A stretch of DNA of 64,000 nt, from contig NZ_LOCN01000001.1 in the NCBI RefSeq assembly GCF_001574435.1, positions 200,774-264,773 on the forward strand, given 5' to 3'. Numbering within the stretch: position 1 is the first letter of the stretch; each line of letters begins with the position of its first letter. This DNA comes from Moritella sp. JT01. Lineage in GTDB: Bacteria; Pseudomonadota; Gammaproteobacteria; Enterobacterales; Moritellaceae. Below, piece after piece: positions 29,737 through 39,606 of the stretch. Below the pieces are notes generated by a model, which worked only from the letters and a program-made list of their open reading frames with translations, made no database searches and had not been told where the DNA came from. Made by a program: the position numbers and the translations under genes.

Positions 29737-30117
29737 ATGGCTAAATACATTATTACATTTATTACTATTACTCTCTTGTTACTCGCTGGCGCATGGTTTT
29801 ATTCGCCAAAGGATAACCCGATCTTGGGGCATTGGGTGTCGACTGATGATTTTTATGGCAAGCCTGAGCTATTAGTGTTTACAGAATTTGGCATGTTGAA
29901 AGATGGTCGGCATGTGCCCGCTGATTTTGTGATTGGTCGTCAAAAGGTGACAGTAACAACTAATATAGCAAGCACCGAATATCTAATTGTGAGTGAGAAT
30001 ATGATTAAGCAGCGTGTGCCACGTCAGACGTGGCGGTTTTACTTACGTGCCGAGGCATTTGAAGATATGGAAGCAGAGTTAAATCAGAATGAGATTAAGC
30101 GCTATATTCAAGAATAA
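29737..30117 (+). CDS. Membrane-anchored protein of unknown function
   Basis: The 126-residue protein is not recognised. Residues about 3-22 form one hydrophobic segment (signal anchor or uncleaved signal), followed by a predominantly beta-rich periplasmic part containing 'ILGHWVSTDDFYGKPE' and an acidic helical end. 'GHW' after the membrane segment recalls small lipocalin-like domains, but this is weak. AAGAAG precedes the ATG. It is convergent with sapF, five bases away. Confidence 0.6.
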   Translation: MAKYIITFITITLLLLAGAWFYSPKDNPILGHWVSTDDFYGKPELLVFTEFGMLKDGRHVPADFVIGRQKVTVTTNIASTEYLIVSENMIKQRVPRQTWRFYLRAEAFEDMEAELNQNEIKRYIQE

Positions 30118-30122
30118 GGACA

Positions 30123-30947
30123 TTAGCAGCTGTGTCTCTTCATGTTATATTGATTAGATAATATTTGTCCACATAATGCCGCTGTAGGCCGAGAGAATAG
30201 CTGCTCTGTATTACCTTGCTCGATGCATTCCCCTTGATGCATAACAATCATTTTGTCGCTTATGTGCTTAACGAGGCCAATATTATGGGTAACCACAATA
30301 TAAGAGATGCCAATTGTTTTTTGTAGATCTAGCATCAAATTGATCATTTGTGAGCGCAGCGATATATCCAGCGTTGATAATGTATCATCAGCAATAATAA
30401 TCTTCGGGTTTAAAATAAGCGCCCTGGCCAGAGCAATACGTTGTTTTTGGCCACTCGATAACATCGGTGGGTAGAAGGTTGCATATTCTGGTAGTAGACC
30501 GACCAAACGTAGCGTTTCGGTGATTTTTTCTGCGCGCTTGTTTACTGACATATCCGTATTTAATTGCAATGGCGCATCTAGAATTTGACCGACACTGGTA
30601 CGGGGATTAAGTGATGTTTCAGGATCTTGAAATACCATTCTGATCGAACGGCAACGTAAGTCTGTATTGCTGTCATCTAGTTTGCAACCATCAATATAAA
30701 TATTACCTTTAGTCGGCGGTATTATGCCTGCCAGTAAACGTGCTAGTGTCGATTTCCCCGAACCGGTTTCACCAATAATCGCGAGCGTTTCGGAACGGTT
30801 TAAATTAAATGAAATATTATTGACCGCCACGACTTCTTCGCGTTTAAAAAAACCCGTTGGATTGATATAGGTTTTCCCTAAGTTTTCTACACGCAGTAAA
30901 GGTTGCACACGCTTTTCCGCTGCGATGTCGATTATTTTTTCTGACAT
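30123..30947 (-). CDS. sapF: SapF, peptide ABC transporter ATP-binding protein
   Basis: The protein of 274 residues is an ABC ATPase with Walker A 'GETGSGKS', signature '[15 protein letters not shown]' and Walker B 'IIIADDTLS'. It pairs with SapD to drive the SapBC permease. In enterics this system is linked to antimicrobial peptide resistance, potassium uptake and putrescine export. Its ATG overlaps the sapD end by 16 bases, with AAAAGG upstream. It is the last gene of sapABCDF. Confidence 0.93.
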   Translation of the reverse strand: MSEKIIDIAAEKRVQPLLRVENLGKTYINPTGFFKREEVVAVNNISFNLNRSETLAIIGETGSGKSTLARLLAGIIPPTKGNIYIDGCKLDDSNTDLRCRSIRMVFQDPETSLNPRTSVGQILDAPLQLNTDMSVNKRAEKITETLRLVGLLPEYATFYPPMLSSGQKQRIALARALILNPKIIIADDTLSTLDISLRSQMINLMLDLQKTIGISYIVVTHNIGLVKHISDKMIVMHQGECIEQGNTEQLFSRPTAALCGQILSNQYNMKRHSC

Positions 30948-31945
30948 TTTGTACCTTTTAATTCATCTGCATTTAACGGGAAATGGCAACTAAACATATG
31001 GCCTTTTATCTTTTGCATTGGTGGTGTTATCACACAGTTTTTTTGGGCATTAGGGCAACGCGGTCCAAGTCGGCAACCAATTGGCAAATGGTGTAAGAGC
31101 GGAACCTGCCCAGCCAAGGTATTTAACCGTCCTTTATGTGGCACTTGGCTAAAATCTGGATTGGCACGTAATAATGCTGCAGTATAGGGGTGGTGGGTAT
31201 GATTAAACACTTGATCTATTGTGCCACTTTCAACCATCTGCCCACAGTACATCACGGTCATATTATCTGCTAACAAACTCACTGTTTCTAAATCGTGGCT
31301 AATAAGAAGAATGGTGGTGTGTGATAACTTATTTAGCTTATCGAGTAAACGTAAAATTTGGTTTTGCGTTTTAGGCTCCATTGCAGTTGTCGGCTCATCA
31401 GCAATCAACAGACGGGGTTTTTTCGCAATTGCCATTGCTATCATCACTTTTTGACAGAGACCTTCAGAGAGCTCAAAAGGGTAGCTATTCATCACCTTTT
31501 TATGATCTTTTACACCGACTTTATGCAATAGGGCAATGGCTTGTTTTTTACGCCAGTTAAAACGATTCCAAAAATGGCCGGTAAACTGATCACACGGGAT
31601 GGCCTCTGCAAGCTGATCGCCGGCTTTTTCTGATGGATCCAAATGCGCGGCTGCATCTTGAAAGATCATACCAATTTCTTTGCCCATCACTCGGCGACGT
31701 TGTACAGGGGTTAAGTTAAGTAAATCGATATCACCTAATCGTAAGCGGTCTGCACGAATACGCCAGTTATCTTTGGTGATCCCCATAATTGCTTTTGCAA
31801 CAAGGCTCTTTCCTGAGCCCGATTCACCTACGAGCCCACGTACTTCACCATCACTGAGGGTCAGGTTAAATCGATCTACCGCTTTTAAGGTACCTTGTGG
31901 TGTTTCAATTTCAATGGTGAGATTTCGAATGTCGAGTAGTGCCAT
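30932..31945 (-). CDS. sapD: SapD, peptide ABC transporter ATP-binding protein
   Basis: The protein of 337 residues has Walker A 'GESGSGKS', a diverged signature segment '[16 protein letters not shown]' and Walker B '[11 protein letters not shown]'. The C-terminal oligopeptide-transporter extension has four cysteines ('[11 protein letters not shown]') that in this family can hold an Fe-S cluster or zinc. Its start overlaps the sapC stop in a TAATG. Confidence 0.93.
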   Translation of the reverse strand: MALLDIRNLTIEIETPQGTLKAVDRFNLTLSDGEVRGLVGESGSGKSLVAKAIMGITKDNWRIRADRLRLGDIDLLNLTPVQRRRVMGKEIGMIFQDAAAHLDPSEKAGDQLAEAIPCDQFTGHFWNRFNWRKKQAIALLHKVGVKDHKKVMNSYPFELSEGLCQKVMIAMAIAKKPRLLIADEPTTAMEPKTQNQILRLLDKLNKLSHTTILLISHDLETVSLLADNMTVMYCGQMVESGTIDQVFNHTHHPYTAALLRANPDFSQVPHKGRLNTLAGQVPLLHHLPIGCRLGPRCPNAQKNCVITPPMQKIKGHMFSCHFPLNADELKGTKCQKK

Positions 31946-32835
31946 TAGTCAATTCCCGCAATAATAGATTGTCTTAAACTTTCGCCAACGACATTAACAA
32001 TGAAAATAGTCACTAAAATCGCTAGACCAGGTAATACAACGGTCCAAGGTGCGATAAATACAAGGTCGGTTGCACCCGATAACATCGTGCCCCATTCCGA
32101 AAGGGGGCGTTGTGCACCTAAGCCTAAAAACCCTAATGCACTTATATCAATTATAGCTGACGAGATCGCACGAGTAAGTAAGTTTACAAGTGTTTCAATG
32201 ATATTTGGAAATACGCCATAACGAATAATGCGGTAGTGATTTGCACCGTCAAGTTTGAGTGCAATGATGTATTCTTTTTGTAGTTCTTGATAAACCGATA
32301 AATAGACACCGCGAATAAATTGTGGGATAGAAGCCAGTAAAATTGCTAATAAGCTGTGATCCAAGCCTGGTCCAAGTATTGAAATAAAGATAATCGCTAA
32401 TAACAACGACGGAATCGATAACGCTGTATCCATTATATGATGCAAGATGCTGGATAGCAGGCCACGGCTGATTGCAGCGGTAATACCAATTGTTGTGCCG
32501 ATGATTAAGGCGATAAAGCTAATCAGCAGGGCGTTACCAAAGGTTAAAGGTAAACCATATAATAACCGTGATAGCACATCTCGGCCTAAATCGTCGGTGC
32601 CAAAGAAATAGTCAACGGTACCTTGATCATCCCATGAGGGTGGTTGTAAGAGTAAATGGGCTTGTCGTAGGTCTGGTTCATGGGGTGCAATCAAAGGTGC
32701 AAAAACCATTAAGAAACATAAAAAACCAAGTGCCCATAGCGCGGCCATCGCAATTTGTTGGGATGAATAGTGCTTCCAGGTTTGTTCGGTAGGGGAAAGA
32801 ATATGTTCATCCGCAAAGACATTAATGTTGGGCAT
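31945..32835 (-). CDS. sapC: SapC, peptide ABC transporter permease
   Basis: The protein of 296 residues is a DppC/OppC-type permease. A cytoplasmic N-terminus precedes six hydrophobic segments, and '[19 protein letters not shown]' is the family signature. The EAA-like loop is '[21 protein letters not shown]'-like, split around residue 190. It forms the transmembrane channel with SapB and overlaps its gene by 14 bases. Confidence 0.93.
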   Translation of the reverse strand: MPNINVFADEHILSPTEQTWKHYSSQQIAMAALWALGFLCFLMVFAPLIAPHEPDLRQAHLLLQPPSWDDQGTVDYFFGTDDLGRDVLSRLLYGLPLTFGNALLISFIALIIGTTIGITAAISRGLLSSILHHIMDTALSIPSLLLAIIFISILGPGLDHSLLAILLASIPQFIRGVYLSVYQELQKEYIIALKLDGANHYRIIRYGVFPNIIETLVNLLTRAISSAIIDISALGFLGLGAQRPLSEWGTMLSGATDLVFIAPWTVVLPGLAILVTIFIVNVVGESLRQSIIAGID

Positions 32836-33787
32836 AAAGTTCTTTCCTGCGAATTGGATGAATGACGACAGTTAATATTTCGGTTAATACATTTGCGGTG
32901 ACCACAAAGATGGCCACTGTTAACATCCCGCCTTGGATAGCAGCATGGTCTTGCTGATAAATACTGTTAATTAGCCAACGGCCGATGCCGGGCCATGAAA
33001 ATACAGCTTCAGTGACCATTGCTGTCGTTAATACGGTACTAAATTGCAGACCAAGGTGCGGGATCATGTTTGGGATTGCATTACGCAGTACATGGCGCAG
33101 GATAATTTGGGTTTTACTTAAGCCCTTACTGGCTGCGGCTTTAATGTATTTTTGCTTCATGACATCACTGACGTGGTTACGCATTTGGCGAATAACTTCC
33201 GTGGTCGGCACCGTTGCTAATACAATTGTCGGTAAAAGTAAGTGCTTAAGCGCATCGTAAAATGCATCTTGGCTATGCGGGTTATCGGAAATAAGTGTAT
33301 CAATAAGCATAAAGCCAGTTACTGAGTCAATCTCATAAAGTAAGTTCAGTCGACCTGTAACAGGTAGCCAATTCCAGTTAAGGGCAAAATACATCATGAC
33401 TAACGATGCTAACCAAAATACCGGAATGGAAAAGATAAACAGAGAAATAGCCATGATGGTACTGTCGAGTGAGCTACCACGTTGCATCCCCGCCATTGTG
33501 CCAATGGGTACCCCAATTAAAATAGATAATATGAAGGCACTAAAACAAAGCTCTAATGTCGCGGGAAATACCGTTAATATTTCATCGAAAACGGGTTGAC
33601 CCGTACCCGTGGTAACCCCCAGGTCACCTTGTGAAATTGCCATCAAATAATCAAAATAATTACTGAATACATTCCCATCTAAAGCTAAATCACCGGCCAC
33701 ACGGGTTCGGAGGTAGAAACCAATGACGGTTAATGCTGCGACCGTAATGACCAACAGGTTAATACGTCTTATTATATAAAAAAACAT
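32822..33787 (-). CDS. sapB: SapB, peptide ABC transporter permease
   Basis: The protein of 321 residues is a DppB/OppB-type permease with six hydrophobic segments. 'FPATLELCFSAFILSI' and 'IFSIPVFWLASL' match the SapB pattern, and the EAA loop begins 'KYIKAAASKGLSKTQII'. It lies four bases after sapA. Confidence 0.93.
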   Translation of the reverse strand: MFFYIIRRINLLVITVAALTVIGFYLRTRVAGDLALDGNVFSNYFDYLMAISQGDLGVTTGTGQPVFDEILTVFPATLELCFSAFILSILIGVPIGTMAGMQRGSSLDSTIMAISLFIFSIPVFWLASLVMMYFALNWNWLPVTGRLNLLYEIDSVTGFMLIDTLISDNPHSQDAFYDALKHLLLPTIVLATVPTTEVIRQMRNHVSDVMKQKYIKAAASKGLSKTQIILRHVLRNAIPNMIPHLGLQFSTVLTTAMVTEAVFSWPGIGRWLINSIYQQDHAAIQGGMLTVAIFVVTANVLTEILTVVIHPIRRKELYAQH

Positions 33788-33790
33788 GAG

Positions 33791-35404
33791 TTACTGCCGT
33801 ACTGTATTAATGAAATTGATGCCACCGAAAGCGGTTGTTTCAACGCCTTTTAGTCCACTTGTATAGGCATGTAAACGTAACGAATGTGCCAGTGGAATGA
33901 GTGGTAGTTCTTGTTGAATAATCTCTTGAGCGCGATAATAGAGTGTTACGCGTTCAATGTATTCTGTTTCAGTGACCGCTTGATTAATTAAATCATCGAA
34001 TTCTGAGTTACACCAACGGGTATAATTCGATCCCGTGTTAATAGCATTACAACTCAATTGAAAGCGGAAGAAATTATCTGGGTCATTATTATCAGCAACC
34101 CAACCTAGTAGGTAACTATCATATTCACTCTGTTGTAATTTCTTTTCCATGAGCTGCCACTCATATTTAATAATTCTTACCTCAATACCGATTTGTGCTA
34201 GTTCAGATTGAATAAGTTCCGCCATTTTAACGGCATCTGGATTATAAACTTGTGATGATTTCAGCGCCATAATATCCATGCTAAAACCATTTGGATAGCC
34301 GGCTTCGGTCAATAGCTGACGTGCATATGCAAGGTTATATTTATAGCTTTTAAGGTAAGGGTTATAGGCCCAAGACACTGGTGGCAAAATAGATTTAGCA
34401 TTGACCCCGGTATTGTAATACACCGCTTGTAATAGGGTTTCTTGGTTGATTGTGTGCGCTAATGCACGGCGAATCTTGGGATTGTCAAATGGTGCTTTTT
34501 CGGTATTGAATGCCCAATAAGCGACGTTTAAGCCTGTTTCTACTGATATACTGACTCGGTCATGCTCACTGATCATTTCAACCTGGCTGGCCGCTGGATA
34601 AGCCATGATATCGCATTCTTGAGTCAGTAATTTCGCTAATCGAGATGATGCATTTGGGGTGATATCAAAGATCAATTGTTTTATTTTGGCATTGTCCCCC
34701 CAATAATCATCATGTCTTTGATAGCGAATAAAATTATCAGTGCGGTATTCTTTAAATTTAAATGGGCCTGTACCAATAGGTAGATTGTCTATATCGGCCT
34801 TTTTGTTTAACGCAATCAAAGTATCGGCATATTCAGCGGATAAAATCACACTAAAATCACTGGCTAAATTAGCAATAAACGAAGAGTCAGGTCGCACGAG
34901 TTTAAATTCAATCGTGTAATCATCAATCTTTACGAGGGCTTGGACTTGTTGGTCTAATTCAATACCTTCAAAGAAAGGGTAGCCCGTCGGAGAAACGTCA
35001 TGATAAGGATTCGTTTTATCTAAAATACGCGAGAAACTAAAGATGACATCATCAGCATCAAATGGTCGTGTTGGTGTAAAGTAATCGGTTTGATGAAAAC
35101 GGACATTTTTCCGCAAGAAAAAACGATAAGAGAGGCGGTCTTCAGATATTTCCCAATCAATGGCCAATCCCGCTTTAAATTGCTGCGTATTTGGATCAAT
35201 AAATAGCAAGCGGTTGTAAAGCTGGCTAGTCGTCGCATCAAGCGTTACATTTGATGTAGCCGTTTGAGGGTTAAATGAGGACGGACTTCCCTCGGTGCAA
35301 TAAGAGAGACCGTCCTGTTTAATTTTGGTTTGCTTATCACATGCCGTTAAGGAGAACATAACGGTCAATGGCAGTATATATTTAATCAAATTTGGAATAT
35401 GCAT
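33791..35404 (-). CDS. sapA: SapA, periplasmic peptide-binding protein of the Sap system
   Basis: The 537-residue protein belongs to the family 5 extracellular solute-binding proteins. The mature part begins near 'LSYCTEGSPSSFNPQ' and contains 'FKEYRTDNFIRYQRHDDYWG' and 'VAYWAFNTEKAPFDNPKIRR'-type blocks typical of the family. The signal ends in 'FSLTAC', a good lipobox, so this homologue is probably membrane-anchored lipoprotein rather than soluble. It is the first gene of the operon and divergent from tyrR; a large inverted repeat lies in the shared upstream region. Confidence 0.92.
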   Translation of the reverse strand: MHIPNLIKYILPLTVMFSLTACDKQTKIKQDGLSYCTEGSPSSFNPQTATSNVTLDATTSQLYNRLLFIDPNTQQFKAGLAIDWEISEDRLSYRFFLRKNVRFHQTDYFTPTRPFDADDVIFSFSRILDKTNPYHDVSPTGYPFFEGIELDQQVQALVKIDDYTIEFKLVRPDSSFIANLASDFSVILSAEYADTLIALNKKADIDNLPIGTGPFKFKEYRTDNFIRYQRHDDYWGDNAKIKQLIFDITPNASSRLAKLLTQECDIMAYPAASQVEMISEHDRVSISVETGLNVAYWAFNTEKAPFDNPKIRRALAHTINQETLLQAVYYNTGVNAKSILPPVSWAYNPYLKSYKYNLAYARQLLTEAGYPNGFSMDIMALKSSQVYNPDAVKMAELIQSELAQIGIEVRIIKYEWQLMEKKLQQSEYDSYLLGWVADNNDPDNFFRFQLSCNAINTGSNYTRWCNSEFDDLINQAVTETEYIERVTLYYRAQEIIQQELPLIPLAHSLRLHAYTSGLKGVETTAFGGINFINTVRQ

Positions 35405-35475
35405 ATTGTTTTATCACGATTACTTACCTCGCTAATTTATCACTAAGGTAATGTTCAACCAAGTTAATCTGTGTC

Positions 35476-35518
35476 TTTTACATCATAATAGTTAAGTTTA
35501 TTGCAATATGATGTAAAA
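35476..35518. promoter_or_regulatory. 12-bp inverted repeat between sapA and tyrR
   Basis: TTTTACATCATA (35476-35487) and TATGATGTAAAA (35507-35518) are perfect inverted copies 19 bases apart. The ends contain TTTACA and TGTAAA, the two halves of a TyrR box, but in the opposite order to the consensus. This could be a looped operator for sapA or tyrR. Confidence 0.45.
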
Positions 35519-35697
35519 ATTTTAATTATATCAGCTAGTTTTTGCCGTGAACGAGTAATATTTAGCAGTATTATTAAGCGATCTATTCAAATCAGGTATT
35601 CGGACTATATTAATCTTAGTGGCTCTATTTTTATTGACGATAGGCCTCTTGTTTACATGCTATTATATGCGCATAGAACTTTATGGTGGTTACAGTA

Positions 35698-37260
35698 ATG
35701 CGTTTGGAATTAGTTTGTGAAGATAGAGTCGGTATTAGTCGTGAGATCCTTGATTGTTTTTTAGCTCGAGATATTAATTTATCCGCAATTGAGATCCAGC
35801 AACCCGACCGGATATTTATTAAATCACCTAATTTAGAATTTTCTGATTTACAGGCATTAATGACGAGTCTGCGTCGTATCAGTGGTGTATGCGATGTGAA
35901 AACAGTCGGTTATTTACCTTCTGAACTCGAGCATCAAGAAATTCAGACTTTGATGACTAACTTACCTGATATCGTATTTTCAGTTGATGTTAAAGGCTCC
36001 GTTTCTTTGGTTAACACACCCGCATTGACTGCGCTTGGGCTATCTGAGTCGCAGGTGAAAGGTCATTGTATTAGCCATTTTGTGAAGGGTTTCTCTATCT
36101 TAAAATGGTTGGAATCAGATGAAGTTTGTGCGCAAACGCAAAAGCTAACGTTATTGGATGAAGACTTCCTTGGCGATATATTACCCTTGAATATTAGCAG
36201 TGATATTAATCAAGTAGCACGTTCAAAAGCAATGGTAACACCAGACGAGCTCGTTGGTGCGGTGATTATTCTTAAATCGGTAGATCGCATTGGCAAGCAG
36301 TTTAATTTCTTACGTACTTTCCAGTTTGCTGCATTTGATGAAATTCTCGCCAAAAGCGATAAAATGCATACGCTAATTAATACGGCGAAAAAGTTAGCCA
36401 TGCTTGATGCGCCGTTAATGATTTTAGGTGAGACAGGGGCGGGTAAAGAACTTATTGCTAAAGCCTGTCACCAAGCAAGTGGGCGCTCACAAAATCAATT
36501 TTTAGCATTAAACTGTGCAGCGGTGCCTGATGCGGTTGCAGAGTCTGAATTGTTTGGTGTGGTCACTCATGATGGTGAAACCAAACGTGGTATTTTTGAA
36601 CTTGCGAATGAAGGTTCGGTATTGCTTGATGAAATTGGTGATATGTCACCTTACTTGCAAACTAAGTTTTTACGCTTGTTAGAAACAGGTTGTTTCCGAC
36701 GGGTTGGTGACGAGCAAGAGGTATGTGTTGATGTGCGTATTTTTTGCACCACACAAAACGATCTGGCTAAATTAATCAGTGAAGGTAAATTCCGCCAAGA
36801 TTTATATTATCGTTTAAATGTATTATCGATGACGGTGCCTGCACTGCGTGAACGTAAAGAAGATATTATCCCGCTATGTCACTCTTTCTGTTCCGTGTTC
36901 AGTCATGAACTACAGCGTACTAAACCGCTGTTAAGCCGCAATGTATTAGATCTATTACAATCTTACCCTTGGCCGGGTAATGTGCGTGAATTACGTAACG
37001 TGTTATATCACGCATTGACCTTGTTAGAGGGGGATACGCTAAACCCATGTGATTTAAATTTACCGAAAGCGAAAAATGAAAGTTATGATGAAGACTTGTT
37101 TGATGGCTCATTAGATGAAGCGTGTAAACGTTTTGAAAAGCTGTTACTGCAGCGCCTATATCCGTCTTACCCAAGCACACGTCAATTGGCAAAGCGCTTG
37201 GGCGTATCTCATACTGCCATTGCCAATAAACTACGAGATTATAAAATTACTAAAAAATAG
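35698..37260 (+). CDS. tyrR: TyrR, aromatic amino acid regulator
   Basis: The 520-residue protein has the TyrR layout: N-terminal ACT domain ('MRLELVCEDRVGISREILDC' start), a PAS domain (about 78-190), an AAA+ ATPase domain with 'GETGAGKEL' and 'VLLDEIGDMSP', and a C-terminal Fis-type helix-turn-helix ('RQLAKRLGVSHTAIANKLRD'). The GAFTGA loop of sigma-54 activators is missing, as in enterobacterial TyrR, which works with sigma-70. It controls aromatic amino acid synthesis and transport. I chose the ATG at 35698 by similarity to known TyrR ends. Confidence 0.94.
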   Translation: MRLELVCEDRVGISREILDCFLARDINLSAIEIQQPDRIFIKSPNLEFSDLQALMTSLRRISGVCDVKTVGYLPSELEHQEIQTLMTNLPDIVFSVDVKGSVSLVNTPALTALGLSESQVKGHCISHFVKGFSILKWLESDEVCAQTQKLTLLDEDFLGDILPLNISSDINQVARSKAMVTPDELVGAVIILKSVDRIGKQFNFLRTFQFAAFDEILAKSDKMHTLINTAKKLAMLDAPLMILGETGAGKELIAKACHQASGRSQNQFLALNCAAVPDAVAESELFGVVTHDGETKRGIFELANEGSVLLDEIGDMSPYLQTKFLRLLETGCFRRVGDEQEVCVDVRIFCTTQNDLAKLISEGKFRQDLYYRLNVLSMTVPALRERKEDIIPLCHSFCSVFSHELQRTKPLLSRNVLDLLQSYPWPGNVRELRNVLYHALTLLEGDTLNPCDLNLPKAKNESYDEDLFDGSLDEACKRFEKLLLQRLYPSYPSTRQLAKRLGVSHTAIANKLRDYKITKK

Positions 37261-37365
37261 TATTACGCCGCAAATGTCGTTATAAGCTAAAATTATTAAG
37301 GCTTATAGGCCAAAACAGTGACGGCTTGCATCCCTCGTATGCGAGCTACTGTGAAGGGAGTCCAT

Positions 37366-38076
37366 ATGATGGATACATTTGCTAAATTTTTTTACTCGAT
37401 TGCTTTGAGTATAGGGACTTTCTCTATGACCGTATCTGCAGCCCAAGCTGAAGTCTATCCTTTTCAAGCTAAGTATGCGGTGTATTACAAAGACGTAAAA
37501 TTTGGTAGTGGTGAGCGTACATTACGTCGTTTAAGTGGTGATAGCTATAAGCTCACGACACAAGCGAGTGTATTATTTGGTACCGGCGGCTATAAAAATA
37601 ATTCATGGTTTAGCTTTAAAGACAACATCTTAACCACTGACCGTTACGAGCATGAAACATCGGTAATGGGCTTTGGAAACATATCATCAGCTTCCTTTGA
37701 AGATAATGGTGACATTTTAATGGATTTTGAAGATGGCCATGTAGAAATTAAATCAAAGCCGGGTGTGATGGATGTTGGTGCCATGACTATTGTTGTTCAA
37801 AATGATCTTAAGTTAGGTAAAACAGCATTCAGCTACGAATGGGTATTTGAAAAAAAACTAGAAACCATTCAATTTGAAGTTGTACAGAAAGAAACGATCA
37901 ACACTATATTTGGCGACATGACAGCGGTTAAAGTCAAAGAAGTTAAAAAGAAGAAAAACCGCGCGACTTATTATTGGTTTATTCCCAAACTAGATTACCA
38001 GCTTGGGCAAGTTGAAGTATATAAACATGGCGTACGCAAATCGTACTTAAAACTCACAGATCTTACTTTTCAGTAA
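37366..38076 (+). CDS. Periplasmic DUF3108 domain protein
   Basis: The 236-residue protein has a signal peptide (SIGTFSMTVSAAQA) and a beta-rich domain starting 'VYPFQAKYAVYYKDVKFGSGER', characteristic of DUF3108 (about residues 32-236). The family lies in the periplasm and has no established function. The ATG at 37366 is chosen because AAGGGAG is 5 bases upstream; an earlier in-frame start at 37318 is unlikely. It lies 105 bases after tyrR and 22 before cobQ. Confidence 0.82.
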   Translation: MMDTFAKFFYSIALSIGTFSMTVSAAQAEVYPFQAKYAVYYKDVKFGSGERTLRRLSGDSYKLTTQASVLFGTGGYKNNSWFSFKDNILTTDRYEHETSVMGFGNISSASFEDNGDILMDFEDGHVEIKSKPGVMDVGAMTIVVQNDLKLGKTAFSYEWVFEKKLETIQFEVVQKETINTIFGDMTAVKVKEVKKKKNRATYYWFIPKLDYQLGQVEVYKHGVRKSYLKLTDLTFQ

Positions 38077-38098
38077 CCTACCATAATTAGAAGATAAA

Positions 38099-39502
38099 AT
38101 GACAAAGCCAATCATGATCATGGGGTGCACGAGCGACGCCGGTAAAAGTTTCGTTGTCGCGGGCTTATGCCGTATGTTTGCCAATCGTGGTATTAATGTC
38201 GCGCCATTTAAAGCGCAAAATATGAGTAATAACGCCGCTGTCACAGCACAAGGAGAAGAGATCGGCCGCGCGCAGTATCTACAAGCCATTGCTGCCAAAG
38301 TCCTTCCCGATGTACGCATGAACCCTGTATTACTAAAACCCAGTGCGGACACCCAAAGCCAGCTTATTTTAAACGGTAAACCAGCGCCAGAATTAAGTAA
38401 CATTCCGTGGATGGAACGTAAGTCTCACCTTTTTGAACATGTTGAAAAAGCACTTAACGATTTACAACAAGACTACCAGCAAATCATTATTGAAGGCGCG
38501 GGCAGTCCGGCCGAAATTAACTTACGTGCCAGTGATATTGTGAACATGAGTGTTGCGCTGGCTTGTAATGCCGATGTTTATTTAGTTGCTGATATTGATA
38601 AAGGCGGTGCATTTGCGCATCTACTCGGTACTTTTATGTGCCTTGCAGAAGAAGAGCAAAAACTGATTAAAGGTTTTGTATTAAATAAATTTCGTGGTGA
38701 TCCGTTATTATTGGGTAATGCCATGACTTGGTTGGAAGAGAAAACCGGTGTACCGACGGTTGCTAATATTCACTATTTTCCGCATCGTTTACCTGAAGAA
38801 GATACCTTACATCACCGTGCAACTTATCAAAGTGGACATATCAATATCGCGTTGATTACTTACCCCTATGCGGCGAACATGGACGAGTTTGATAACTTGA
38901 TCCACCAAGATAATGTCAGCGTAGTCCCACTACGAGACGGTCAATCATTGGCTGACTTTGATGCCGTTATCTTACCCGGTAGTAAAAATACAGCGGCGAG
39001 CTTATTACATTTACGCGAATCCGGCTTAGCCAATGAGATTTACAAAGCGGCGCAGCGTGGGCAGCCTATTATCGGTATTTGTGGGGGCATGCAATTACTT
39101 GGTGAACAGATCTTGGATCCGCACCACATTGAAGGCGGTGATGAACAAGGTTTAGGACTGCTCCCTATTATCACATCACACGCCCAGACTAAAACCACCC
39201 GGCAGCGTGATATTGACTGGCAAGGTTTTAAATTATCGGGTTATGAAATTCACCACGGTAAAACAACGATTAGCGATGCGAGTCAAACGACGCGTTGTAA
39301 AAGCTTTATCGAAACCGATTTAGGCTGGCAGAAAGGGAATGTTTATGGCTGCTATTTACATGGATTGTTTGATAATAAAGGTTTTATCAATCAGTTTTTA
39401 GCGAATTTAGGCTGGGTAGGTGAAGCGGACGATCATGCCGTAAGCTTAGATGCGGAACTAAACCGTGTTGGTGATATGTTTGAAAAATTGAACTGGTTAT
39501 AA
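38099..39502 (+). CDS. cobQ: Cobyric acid synthase, glutamine amidotransferase
   Basis: The protein of 467 residues amidates cobyrinic acid a,c-diamide to cobyric acid. It has an N-terminal dethiobiotin-synthetase-like ATPase ('MGCTSDAGKSFVVAGLCR', 'PFKAQNMSNNAAVT') and a C-terminal class I amidotransferase with 'IIGICGGMQLLGE' carrying the nucleophilic cysteine and 'YLHGLFDN' the His. No other cobalamin synthesis gene is in the window, so it is an orphan here. It follows the DUF3108 gene by 22 bases and may be cotranscribed. Confidence 0.93.
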   Translation: MTKPIMIMGCTSDAGKSFVVAGLCRMFANRGINVAPFKAQNMSNNAAVTAQGEEIGRAQYLQAIAAKVLPDVRMNPVLLKPSADTQSQLILNGKPAPELSNIPWMERKSHLFEHVEKALNDLQQDYQQIIIEGAGSPAEINLRASDIVNMSVALACNADVYLVADIDKGGAFAHLLGTFMCLAEEEQKLIKGFVLNKFRGDPLLLGNAMTWLEEKTGVPTVANIHYFPHRLPEEDTLHHRATYQSGHINIALITYPYAANMDEFDNLIHQDNVSVVPLRDGQSLADFDAVILPGSKNTAASLLHLRESGLANEIYKAAQRGQPIIGICGGMQLLGEQILDPHHIEGGDEQGLGLLPIITSHAQTKTTRQRDIDWQGFKLSGYEIHHGKTTISDASQTTRCKSFIETDLGWQKGNVYGCYLHGLFDNKGFINQFLANLGWVGEADDHAVSLDAELNRVGDMFEKLNWL

Positions 39503-39511
39503 AGTGTAGAT

Positions 39512-39542
39512 AAAAATAAAGCAGGTAAACGGAGTTACCTGC
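39512..39542 (-). terminator. Terminator after pdxH (bidirectional position)
   Basis: GCAGGTAA and TTACCTGC (39521-39542) form an 8-bp stem; on the minus strand it is followed by TTTATTTTTA. It separates convergent cobQ and pdxH. Confidence 0.6.
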
Positions 39543-39606
39543 TCAAATATAGCTGTGCTAGTAATAAGAGTTTATCAATAATTAATCTTATTAAGGGCGG
39601 ACCTTA

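Noticed and set aside
35466-35523. Canonical TyrR boxes (TGTAAA-N6-TTTACA)
   Set aside because: Half-sites are present but in the wrong order and at the wrong spacing, so only a generic inverted repeat is reported.
35501-35698. 65-codon frame before tyrR
   Set aside because: It starts with TTG in the intergenic inverted repeat and runs into tyrR. No known protein; treated as chance.
38047-38403. 118-codon open frame antisense to cobQ
   Set aside because: It overlaps the essential N-terminal ATPase part of cobQ and has no independent support.
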